Of a stretch of 5,891 bases of DNA, positions 1 through 5,891 are shown piece by piece. The translations under genes and the position numbers were made by a program. The stretch comes from JBOHHM01 sp050725495 (GTDB taxonomy: Bacteria; Pseudomonadota; Gammaproteobacteria; Burkholderiales; Burkholderiaceae_C). How positions within the stretch are numbered: the stretch's first letter is position 1; each line of letters begins with the position of its first letter. The DNA is taken from positions 1 through 5,891 of the forward strand of contig JBOHHM010000242.1 of assembly GCA_050725495.1 (NCBI GenBank), written 5' to 3'. The notes beneath the pieces were generated by a model, which made no database searches, was not told the DNA's origin, and saw nothing but the letters and a program-made list of their open reading frames with translations.

Positions 1-1825
1 GGCCCTGGACGGCCACGGTGCCGCCTTCGGCAAAGCCGCCGCCGATGGCGTGGGGGGCGTACTGCGAGCGCAGCGCGGCGGCGTGGGGCAGCGGTGCGCG
101 CGGCGCGTAAGGGTCCTGTTCGATGAGGTAGGGATAGTCGCCCTTGCTGACCCAGGGCAGCGATTCGAGCGGCAGCCGGTAGCCCATGGGCGAATCGCCG
201 GGCATCAGATACATGCGCTCGTCGCGGAAGAACCAGGGGCCGGTGGACCACACGGGCCCGGCCAGGGCCGGTGTTCCCGATGCTGGTCCGGCCAGCGGGG
301 GCTCGCCATTGGCCTGCAGCGGCAGCACATAGCCCACCACCGCGTCCAGCTTCTGCCCGAACACGCGGCGCAGGCGGGCGCGCTCCATTTCATCGTCGAG
401 CTTGGAGTCGAACGGGTCCACATTGATCGGCAGGCGGCGTTCGCGCCACAGGTAGTACCAGACGTCCTCGTAGCCCGGCTCGATGAACTGGTCGCTCAAG
501 CCGAGCTTGCTCGTCAGCCGGTAGATGAAGCGCCTGGCGTCTTCGCTGCTGTAGTGGCTGGGCCGGCGCTCGTCGGCAAACAGCTCGGGGTTGCGCCATG
601 CCGGCTGGCCATCGGCGCGCCAGCAAATGCTCAGCGCCCAGCGCGGCAGCTGCTCGCCCGGGTACCACTTGCCCTGGCCGAAGTGCAGGAAGCCGCCCTG
701 GCCGTATTCGGCGCGCAGCTTGTGCAGCAGCTCGGTGGCGAAGCCGCGTTTGGTGGGGCCGAGCGCATCGGTGTTCCATTCGGCGGCGTCGCGGTCGTCC
801 ACCGCCACATAGGTCGGCTCGCCGCCCATGGTCAGGCGCACATCGCCGGCCACGAGATCCCGGTCCACCGCTTCACCGAGTGCCAGCACCTGGGCCCACT
901 GTTCCTCGGTATAGGGCTTGGTCACGCGTGGCGACTCGTAGATGCGCGTGACTTGCATGTGGTGGCTGAATTCCACCTCGGCCTCGTCCACCGCACCTTC
1001 AATGGGGGCGGCGCTGGAAGGCCGCGGCGTGCAGGCCAGCGGAATATGGCCTTCGCCCGCGAGCAGGCCCGAGGTGGGGTCCAACCCGACCCAGCCGGCA
1101 CCGGGGAGATAGACCTCGCACCAGGCGTGCAGGTCGGTGAAGTCGACCGTGGTGCCGCTGGGGCCGTCCAAGGCCTTGACATCGGGCGTGAGCTGGATCA
1201 GGTAGCCCGACACGAAGCGCGCGGCCAGCCCGCAGCGGCGCAGCAACTGCACCAGCAGCCAGCCCGAGTCGCGGCAGGAGCCGCTGGCGAGCTGCAGCGT
1301 CTGCTCGGGCGTCTGCACGCCGGGCTCCATGCGGATCAGGTACTTGACGTCGTGCTGCAGCATCTGGTTCACGCCCACCAGGAAATCAATCGTGCGGCCT
1401 TTGGCTTGGGTGAACTGGCGGTCGATCTTGTCCAGGTAGGCCTGGACCCGCGGTGTGAGCGGCTCGGTGGCCAGATAGGGCGCCAGCTCCTGGGCTTGGG
1501 CCTCGCTGTACTGGAACGGGAAGGTCTCGGCGCTGGGCTCGAGGAAAAAGTCGAACGGATTGTAGACCGACATTTCGACCACCAGGTCGACCGTGACCTT
1601 GAACTCCTGCGCTTTCTCGAGGAACACCAGCCGCGTCAGGTAATTGGAAAACGGGTCCTGCTGCCAGTTGATGAAATGGCCGGCCGGCTCGACCTTGATC
1701 GAGTACGAAATGATGTTGCTGCGGCAGTGTGGCGCCGGACGCAACCGTATGACCTGGGGCCCCAGGTTGACCGGGCGGTCGTACCGGTAGTGGGTGATGT
1801 GGTTCAGGGCGGCGTGGATGGACAT
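1..1825 (-). CDS. Transglutaminase-like / DUF2126 putative amidoligase fusion protein, N-terminal part (cut by left edge)
   Basis: An uninterrupted minus-strand frame runs from ATG at 1825-1823 off the left edge and gives 608 codons. Relatives are about 1,100 residues, so roughly half is missing. Seen: residues 1-90 match the bacterial transglutaminase N-terminal beta domain (MSIHAALNHITHYRYDRPVN, then LGPQVIRLRPAPHCR). Residues about 140-255 are the papain-like transglutaminase core, with a complete triad: Cys184 in GSCRDSGWLL, His233 in DLHAWCEVYL and Asp249 in GWVGLDPTSG. From about residue 325 the DUF2126 region begins (LTMGGEPTYVAVDD, GPTKRGF, FGQGKWYPGEQLPRWALS). Family knowledge: DUF2126 is described as a putative amidoligase, and the transglutaminase fold is thought to act as a peptidase or amide-bond enzyme. 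The substrate is unknown. No signal peptide or membrane segment is visible, so the protein is probably cytoplasmic. The start is supported by GGAG 9 bases upstream and by the family-typical N-terminus. It is transcribed divergently from comEC. The family call is confident; the biochemical role is not. Confidence 0.93.
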   Translation of the reverse strand, partial: MSIHAALNHITHYRYDRPVNLGPQVIRLRPAPHCRSNIISYSIKVEPAGHFINWQQDPFSNYLTRLVFLEKAQEFKVTVDLVVEMSVYNPFDFFLEPSAETFPFQYSEAQAQELAPYLATEPLTPRVQAYLDKIDRQFTQAKGRTIDFLVGVNQMLQHDVKYLIRMEPGVQTPEQTLQLASGSCRDSGWLLVQLLRRCGLAARFVSGYLIQLTPDVKALDGPSGTTVDFTDLHAWCEVYLPGAGWVGLDPTSGLLAGEGHIPLACTPRPSSAAPIEGAVDEAEVEFSHHMQVTRIYESPRVTKPYTEEQWAQVLALGEAVDRDLVAGDVRLTMGGEPTYVAVDDRDAAEWNTDALGPTKRGFATELLHKLRAEYGQGGFLHFGQGKWYPGEQLPRWALSICWRADGQPAWRNPELFADERRPSHYSSEDARRFIYRLTSKLGLSDQFIEPGYEDVWYYLWRERRLPINVDPFDSKLDDEMERARLRRVFGQKLDAVVGYVLPLQANGEPPLAGPASGTPALAGPVWSTGPWFFRDERMYLMPGDSPMGYRLPLESLPWVSKGDYPYLIEQDPYAPRAPLPHAAALRSQYAPHAIGGGFAEGGTVAVQG

Positions 1826-1945
1826 GCGCAGGGTCTCCGTGGGCCTCGAAAATGTGACGAACAGGCATTGCCTTGCGGCCCATGCATGCTAGCAAGACCT
1901 GAGCCAGTCGGCCTGACGGCGGACCAGCCCGTTTAGCATGACGTT
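1826..1945. other. Divergent intergenic region between the DUF2126 gene and comEC
   Basis: This 120-base gap separates the starts of two divergent genes, so it must hold both promoters unless one lies inside a neighbouring gene. I see no convincing -35/-10 pair on either strand. It contains a perfect 8-base palindrome, CATGCATG at 1881-1888. This lies in the loop of a weak inverted repeat, CTTGC at 1872-1876 and GCAAG at 1892-1896. It could be an operator, but that is speculation from symmetry alone. Confidence 0.4.
1835..1838 (-). promoter_or_regulatory. Shine-Dalgarno of the transglutaminase/DUF2126 gene
   Basis: On the minus strand GGAG is followed by nine bases and then the ATG at 1825. 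This is a normal ribosome-binding spacing and supports that start over any upstream alternative. Confidence 0.6.
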
Positions 1946-4450
1946 ATGCAAAACAGGTGGTGCGAGGCGGCAAACGGGATGGGGCGGATCTTTGCGGCGC
2001 TGCTCGGCTGGGTGGCGGGCACGGCGGTGCAGCTGCAGCAGCCGGCGCTCTGGTCCTGGCCTGCTTATGCCTGTCTTGTGCTTCTGGCCCTCGTGCTATG
2101 GGCGCTATCCGCTATTAAATCGATAGCAAATGGCGGACGCTCGGGCCTGCTCGGTGCGGCCAGTGTCGTGCTGGCCTTCGGTTTGTGCGGCCTGCGGGCC
2201 ACGGCCTTCGAGGCCGACGCGCTCGATCCGGCGCTGCAGGGGCGCGACATCGCGGTGACCGGCGTCGTGGCCGCCATGCCCCAACGCAGCGAGGCGGGCC
2301 AGCGCTTTCGCTTGGCGGTCGAGGCCGCGCGGCTGGAGGGCAGCCCGGTGCGCCTGCCGCCCCAGATTTACCTCGGCTGGTATGGTGGTCTGGCGGCAGG
2401 GCCGGGCGCCGGCGGCGATGGCCTGGCCTTGCAGCTCCAGCCCGCCGAGCTGAAGGCGGGCGAGCGCTGGCAGATGACGCTGCGGCTCAAAGCGCCGCAC
2501 GGCAACAGCAACCCCCATGGTTTTGACTACGAGCTCTGGCTTTGGGAGCAGGGCCTGCAGGCCACCGGCTATGTGCAGGCCGGCCCGCGCGACCCGGCGC
2601 CGCAGCGCATGGCCCAGACCTGGCGGCATCCGGTGGAGCTGGCGCGGCAGTCGGTGCGCGACGCGATTTTCGAGCACGTGAGTGACCGCCGCCAGGCCGG
2701 CGTGATCGCGGCCCTGGTCACCGGCGACCAGGGCGCGATCGAGCGAGCCGACTGGGACATCTTCCGCGCCACCGGGGTCGCGCATTTGATGAGCATCTCG
2801 GGCCTGCATGTGACCATGTTCGCCTGGGTGGCGGCCTGGCTGGTCGGCAGCCTGTGGCGGCGTTCCACGCGCCTGTGCCTGGCGTTTCCGGCGCCCAGCG
2901 CGGCCCTGCTCGGCGGCGTGGCGCTGGCCGCTGCCTATGCCGTCTTCAGCGGCTGGGGCGTGCCTTCGCAGCGCACGGTCTGGATGCTGGCCACGGTCGG
3001 CCTGCTGCGCGGCAGCGGCCGGCGCTGGCCCTGGCCCCAGGTCTGGCTGCTGGCCTGTGCCGTGGTGGTCGCCCTCGACCCCTGGGCGCTGCTGCAAGCC
3101 GGCTTCTGGCTGAGCTTTGTCGCGGTCGGTGTGCTGTTTGCGAGCGCCGATGGCGCACAGGCGTCTATACCGCGTCATCCTGAGCAACGCGAAGGATCTT
3201 TGGCCCGAAGATTTTTCGCGGAGCCTGTCCTGAGGGCCATCGAAGGGCTCAGGATGGCAAGCGCCAAGGCACTGCGCGAGCAATGGGTAGTCACGCTGGC
3301 GCTGACGCCGCTGAGCCTGCTGCTGTTCGGACAGGTCTCGGTCGTGGGGCTGCTGGCCAATGCGCTGGCGATTCCCTGGGTCACGCTGGGGGTCACTCCG
3401 TTGGCCTTGCTGGGCGTCGCCTGGGCGCCGTTGTGGGATGCCGCCGCTTGGGCCCTGCAGGCGCTGGGCGGCTATCTCCAACTGCTCGCCAGCTTGCCGT
3501 TTGCTACGGTTTCAATAGCGACACCCGCCCTGTGGGTCGGGGCTGCAGGCGTCTTTGGCGGAATATTGCTGGCCATGCGGCTGCCCTGGTGCCTGCGGGC
3601 CCTGGGTCTGCCCCTGATGCTGCCGGTGCTGCTGTGGCAGCCGCTGCGTCCGGCGCCCGGCGAGTTCGAACTGCTGGCGGCCGACGTGGGCCAGGGCAAC
3701 GCCGTGATCGTTCGCACCGCGGCCCACACCCTGGTCTACGACGCCGGGCCGCGCTTTGGCAGTGAAAGCGACGCGGGCCACCGGGTGCTGGTGCCGCTGC
3801 TGCGCGCCCTGGACGAGCGGGTCGACAAGCTCTTGCTGAGCCACCGCGACGCCGATCACGTGGGCGGTGCGCCGGCTGTGCTGGCCATGCAGCCTCAGGC
3901 CAGCCTGCTCAGTTCGATCGAGGACGGCAACGAACTGCAGGCCCTGCGTCGGGCCACCCGCTGCGCGGCCGGGCAGCGCTGGGCCTGGGATGGTGTGAGC
4001 TTCGAGCTGCTGCATCCGCAGGACAGCGACTACGCGGTGCAGAGCAAATCCAACGCGATGAGCTGCGTGCTGCGCGTCTCCAACGGCGCGCAGACCGCGC
4101 TGCTGGCCGGCGACATCGAGCAGCCGCAGGAGGCTCGGCTGGTGGCGGCCCATGGCGGCGATGGCCGCCTGCGCGCCGACGTGCTGCTGGTGCCGCACCA
4201 CGGCAGCAAGACTTCGTCGAGCGCGGCCTTTCTCGATGCGGTCCAGCCACGGCTGGCCTTGGTGCAGGCGGGCTACCGCAACCGCTATGGCCACCCGGCG
4301 GCGGCGGTGCTGGAGCGCTACAGCGAGCGCGGCATCCGCGTCGTGGAATCGGCTCGCTGCGGCGCCGCGCTGTGGTCTTCCGGGGTGGCGCAGCGCTTGA
4401 GCTGCCAGCGTGAAGCGGCCCAGCGCTACTGGCATCACCGCCTGCCCTGA
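1946..4450 (+). CDS. comEC: ComEC/Rec2 competence protein, inner-membrane DNA channel
   Basis: This 834-residue polytopic protein carries single-stranded DNA across the inner membrane during natural transformation. Seen, in order: N-terminal hydrophobic helices (about 15-82); a soluble DUF4131/OB-fold-like region (about 95-215); the Competence domain (about 250-545) with its signature ALVTGDQGAIERADWDIF followed by RATGVAHLMSISGLHVTM (residues 256-291) and many hydrophobic helices; and a C-terminal metallo-beta-lactamase-like domain (about 572-790). That domain keeps DVGQGN (580-585), HRDADH (633-638), NAMSCVLRV (703-711), AGDIE (721-725), VPHHGSKTSSS (749-759) and YGHP (781-784), so the metal site looks intact. 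The domain is thought to act as a nuclease on the incoming strand. The length is normal. No good Shine-Dalgarno precedes ATG 1946. Met12 (ATG 1979), with GAGG at 1964-1967, is a plausible alternative start and gives the more usual MGRIFAALLGWVAG beginning. Residues 410-437 are encoded by a repeat-like insertion. Confidence 0.95.
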   Translation: MQNRWCEAANGMGRIFAALLGWVAGTAVQLQQPALWSWPAYACLVLLALVLWALSAIKSIANGGRSGLLGAASVVLAFGLCGLRATAFEADALDPALQGRDIAVTGVVAAMPQRSEAGQRFRLAVEAARLEGSPVRLPPQIYLGWYGGLAAGPGAGGDGLALQLQPAELKAGERWQMTLRLKAPHGNSNPHGFDYELWLWEQGLQATGYVQAGPRDPAPQRMAQTWRHPVELARQSVRDAIFEHVSDRRQAGVIAALVTGDQGAIERADWDIFRATGVAHLMSISGLHVTMFAWVAAWLVGSLWRRSTRLCLAFPAPSAALLGGVALAAAYAVFSGWGVPSQRTVWMLATVGLLRGSGRRWPWPQVWLLACAVVVALDPWALLQAGFWLSFVAVGVLFASADGAQASIPRHPEQREGSLARRFFAEPVLRAIEGLRMASAKALREQWVVTLALTPLSLLLFGQVSVVGLLANALAIPWVTLGVTPLALLGVAWAPLWDAAAWALQALGGYLQLLASLPFATVSIATPALWVGAAGVFGGILLAMRLPWCLRALGLPLMLPVLLWQPLRPAPGEFELLAADVGQGNAVIVRTAAHTLVYDAGPRFGSESDAGHRVLVPLLRALDERVDKLLLSHRDADHVGGAPAVLAMQPQASLLSSIEDGNELQALRRATRCAAGQRWAWDGVSFELLHPQDSDYAVQSKSNAMSCVLRVSNGAQTALLAGDIEQPQEARLVAAHGGDGRLRADVLLVPHHGSKTSSSAAFLDAVQPRLALVQAGYRNRYGHPAAAVLERYSERGIRVVESARCGAALWSSGVAQRLSCQREAAQRYWHHRLP
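2111..2127. repeat. Short palindrome GCTAT-N7-ATAGC inside comEC
   Basis: GCTAT at 2111-2115 and ATAGC at 2123-2127 are perfect inverted 5-mers around a 7-base AT-rich loop. Two more GCTAT copies lie just upstream, at 2095-2099 and 2104-2108. The AT-rich tract stands out in a very GC-rich gene. It encodes the hydrophilic turn AIKSIANGG between two N-terminal membrane helices. I recall GCTAT/ATAGC 17-mers as frequent in Comamonadaceae genomes. That this is a copy of such a family is inference. Confidence 0.45.
3176..3256. repeat. Dispersed-repeat-like element inserted in frame within comEC
   Basis: The 81-base stretch begins with CATCCTGAGC (3176-3185) and ends with its exact reverse complement GCTCAGGATG (3247-3256). 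Inside it are two direct units of the form CCTGAG-N-CGAAGG, at 3179-3195 and 3229-3246, plus an internal inverted pair GAGCC/GGCTC (3221-3225, 3246-3250). In the comEC frame it reads from His411 to Met437, beginning HPEQREGSLARRFF. Peptides like HPEQREGS, and SFALLRMT on the other strand, recur in unrelated predicted proteins because this type of repeat is scattered through many bacterial genomes. It lies in the loop between helices ending near residue 400 and starting near 446. Its length is a multiple of three, so the frame is kept. Confidence 0.75.
3503..3519. repeat. Second short palindrome GCTA-N9-TAGC inside comEC
   Basis: GCTA (3503-3506) and TAGC (3516-3519) bracket an AT-richer 9-base loop. 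The total length of 17 bases and the ATAGC end match the element at 2111-2127. It encodes part of FATVSIATP, a short loop between two C-terminal helices of the Competence domain. It may be another degenerate member of the same family, but a 4-base stem can occur by chance. Confidence 0.3.
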
Positions 4451-4481
4451 GCTCATCGACGCCCAGCAACGGCCCGGAACT

Positions 4482-4490
4482 TGCTATGCT
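4482..4490 (+). promoter_or_regulatory. Possible extended -10 promoter element upstream of the ATP-grasp gene
   Basis: TGCTATGCT has the form TG-N-TATGCT, an extended -10 hexamer, and lies 19 bases upstream of the ATG at 4510. No recognisable -35 is present. The start site would lie around 4496-4498, which would overlap the Shine-Dalgarno region, so this is weak. Read-through from comEC across the 59-base gap is the main alternative. Confidence 0.22.
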
Positions 4491-4496
4491 GGAGGC

Positions 4497-4501
4497 AGGA
4501 G
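4497..4501 (+). promoter_or_regulatory. Shine-Dalgarno of the ATP-grasp gene
   Basis: AGGAG ends eight bases before the ATG at 4510, an ideal spacing. A second purine-rich match, GGAGG, lies at 4491-4495. This settles the start of the downstream gene and predicts strong translation. Confidence 0.75.
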
Positions 4502-4509
4502 AAGGCTTT

Positions 4510-5891
4510 ATGCAGAAATTCGACGAAATGTATGCCAAGCTGCCCTACGACCCCGAGCGCGTGAGGGAGCATTACAAAGCCTACGATCATTGGTTGGCCC
4601 GGCAGCCCGGCGATGTGATGCGCGCCCGGCGCGACGAGGCCGAACTGATCTTCCGCCGCGTCGGCATCACCTTCGCGGTGTATGGCGCCAAGGACGAGGA
4701 GGGCGCCGGCACCGAACGCCTGATCCCGTTTGACCTGATCCCGCGCATCATTCCGGCCCATGAGTGGGCCAGCATGGAACGGGGCCTCGTGCAGCGTGTC
4801 ACGGCGCTCAACCGCTTCATCCACGACGTCTACCATGAGCAGGAAATCATCAAGGCCGGCGTGATCCCGGCCGAGCAAATCCTGCGCAACGCGCAGTTCC
4901 GCCCCGAGATGATGGGCGTGGACGTGCCCAACCAGATTTACTCGCACATCGCCGGCATCGACATCGTGCGCGCGCCGAACGCCCAGGGCGAAGGCGAGTA
5001 CTACGTGCTCGAAGACAACCTGCGCGTGCCCAGCGGCGTGAGCTACATGCTGGAAAACCGCAAGATGATGATGCGGCTGTTTCCCGAGCTGTTCAGCCAG
5101 CACCGCGTGGCACCGGTGGCCCATTACCCCGACCTGCTGCTCGAAACCCTGCATGCCTGCGCGCCGGCGACCGCGGCCGAGCCCACGGTCGTGGTGCTCA
5201 CGCCCGGCATGTACAACAGCGCCTACTTCGAGCACGCGTTCCTGGCCCAGCAAATGGGTGTGGAGCTGGTCGAGGGGCAGGACCTGTTCGTGAAGGACAA
5301 CTTCGTCTACATGCGCACCACGCGCGGGCCCAAGCGGGTCGATGTGATCTACCGCCGCGTCGACGACGACTTCCTCGACCCGCTGGTGTTCCGCCCCGGC
5401 TCCACGCTGGGCTGCGCCGGCTTGCTGGAGGTCTACCGCGCGGGCAATGTCAGCATCTGCAATGCCGTGGGCACGGGCGTGGCCGACGACAAGTCGATCT
5501 ACCCCTATGTGCCGCAGATGATCGAGTTCTACCTCGGCGAGCAACCGATCCTCAAGAACGTGCCGACCTGGATGTGCCGCAACGCCGACGACCTGCACCA
5601 TGTGCTGGCCCACCTGAAAGACCTGGTGGTCAAGGAAGTGCACGGCGCGGGCGGCTACGGCATGCTGGTCGGCCCGGCCGCCACCGCCGCCGAGATCGAC
5701 GACTTCCGCAAGGCCTTGCTGGCCAATCCCAGCGGCTACATCGCTCAGCCCACGCTGAGCCTCTCCAGCTGCCCGACCTTTGTCGAGTCCGGCATCGCGC
5801 CGCGCCACATCGACCTGCGGCCCTTTGTGCTCAGCGGCAAGCAGGTGCAGATGGTGCCGGGCGGCCTGACCCGCGTGGCGCTGAAAGACGG
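4510..5891 (+). CDS. Circularly permuted type 2 ATP-grasp protein (DUF404/DUF407), C-terminus cut by right edge
   Basis: The frame opens at ATG 4510 (MQKFDEMYAKLPYDPERVRE) and runs 460 codons plus two bases to the edge. Family members are usually about 470-490 residues, so only the last few tens are missing. Seen hallmarks: VRAPNAQGEGEYYVLEDNLR (residues 153-172) then PSGVSYMLENR; VLTPGMYNSAYFEHAFLAQQ (229-248); NAVGTGVADDKSIYPYVPQM (318-337); the glycine-rich VVKEVHGAGGYGMLVG (373-388), a probable nucleotide-binding loop; HIDLRPFV (433-440); and GGLTRVALKD at the cut end. Family knowledge: these enzymes are predicted to use ATP to form amide bonds, often next to alpha-E and transglutaminase-like proteins. 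No substrate is established. No signal peptide or membrane helix is seen. It follows comEC by 59 bases on the same strand with its own strong ribosome-binding site, so co-transcription with comEC is possible but unproven. Base composition matches its neighbours. Confidence 0.93.
   Translation, partial: MQKFDEMYAKLPYDPERVREHYKAYDHWLARQPGDVMRARRDEAELIFRRVGITFAVYGAKDEEGAGTERLIPFDLIPRIIPAHEWASMERGLVQRVTALNRFIHDVYHEQEIIKAGVIPAEQILRNAQFRPEMMGVDVPNQIYSHIAGIDIVRAPNAQGEGEYYVLEDNLRVPSGVSYMLENRKMMMRLFPELFSQHRVAPVAHYPDLLLETLHACAPATAAEPTVVVLTPGMYNSAYFEHAFLAQQMGVELVEGQDLFVKDNFVYMRTTRGPKRVDVIYRRVDDDFLDPLVFRPGSTLGCAGLLEVYRAGNVSICNAVGTGVADDKSIYPYVPQMIEFYLGEQPILKNVPTWMCRNADDLHHVLAHLKDLVVKEVHGAGGYGMLVGPAATAAEIDDFRKALLANPSGYIAQPTLSLSSCPTFVESGIAPRHIDLRPFVLSGKQVQMVPGGLTRVALKD

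Noticed and set aside
50..1936. A 628-codon plus-strand open frame opposite the transglutaminase/DUF2126 gene
   Set aside because: The minus strand encodes a clearly recognisable protein with a full catalytic triad across the same bases. The plus-strand translation has no recognisable domain and looks like the antisense shadow expected in GC-rich DNA.
3176..3256. The inverted-repeat element considered as an insertion sequence or a transcription terminator
   Set aside because: It is far too short to carry a transposase, no target-site duplication is evident, it lies mid-gene, and it has no T-tract after the stem.
2105..3481. A 458-codon minus-strand open frame opposite comEC
   Set aside because: Its translation is rich in Gln, Arg, Ala and Gly without any domain. 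Its only familiar piece (SFALLRMT) comes from the repeat at 3176-3256. ComEC motifs occupy the plus strand throughout.
3512..4456. A 314-codon minus-strand open frame opposite the ComEC metallo-beta-lactamase-like domain
   Set aside because: The plus strand holds all the expected metal-site motifs in this interval. The antisense product has no recognisable fold.
4451..4509. Possible terminator between comEC and the ATP-grasp gene
   Set aside because: No GC-rich hairpin followed by a T-run is visible in these 59 bases.
4453..5808. A 451-codon minus-strand open frame opposite the ATP-grasp gene
   Set aside because: It is His-, Val- and Gly-rich with no family resemblance, while the plus strand carries continuous ATP-grasp family motifs and a good Shine-Dalgarno.

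Overview
The window is GC-rich chromosomal DNA with three protein genes. It looks like a betaproteobacterium of the order Burkholderiales, most likely the Comamonadaceae. This rests on the codon bias, on the ComEC C-terminus (ending CQREAAQRYWHHRLP), and on short GCTAT-N7-ATAGC type palindromes, which I recall as frequent in Comamonadaceae genomes. The assignment is inference from pattern recognition; no search was run.

Layout: (1) 1825 to 1 on the minus strand is the N-terminal 608 codons of a large transglutaminase-like / DUF2126 (putative amidoligase) fusion protein. It is cut by the left window edge. (2) 1826-1945 is a 120-base divergent intergenic region. (3) 1946-4450 on the plus strand is a complete comEC/rec2, the inner-membrane DNA channel of natural competence, with an intact metallo-beta-lactamase-like C-terminal domain. 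(4) 4451-4509 is a short spacer with a strong Shine-Dalgarno. (5) 4510-5891 on the plus strand is a circularly permuted type 2 ATP-grasp protein (old DUF404/DUF407), almost complete but cut by the right edge.

The two outer genes belong to families that recur together. The set is circularly permuted ATP-grasp, alpha-E, transglutaminase-like and DUF2126 proteins, and comparative genomics has proposed that it is a peptide-ligation or peptide-modification system of still undefined substrate. Here comEC sits between two of its members, and an alpha-E gene would be expected just beyond the right edge. ComEC has no known biochemical link to this system.

The most unusual local feature is inside comEC. 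An approximately 80-base dispersed-repeat-like element with perfect 10-base terminal inverted repeats is read through in frame and adds about 27 residues to a hydrophilic loop between membrane helices. Two smaller palindromes also lie in inter-helix loops of the same protein. I saw no RNA gene, CRISPR array, transposase or attachment site.
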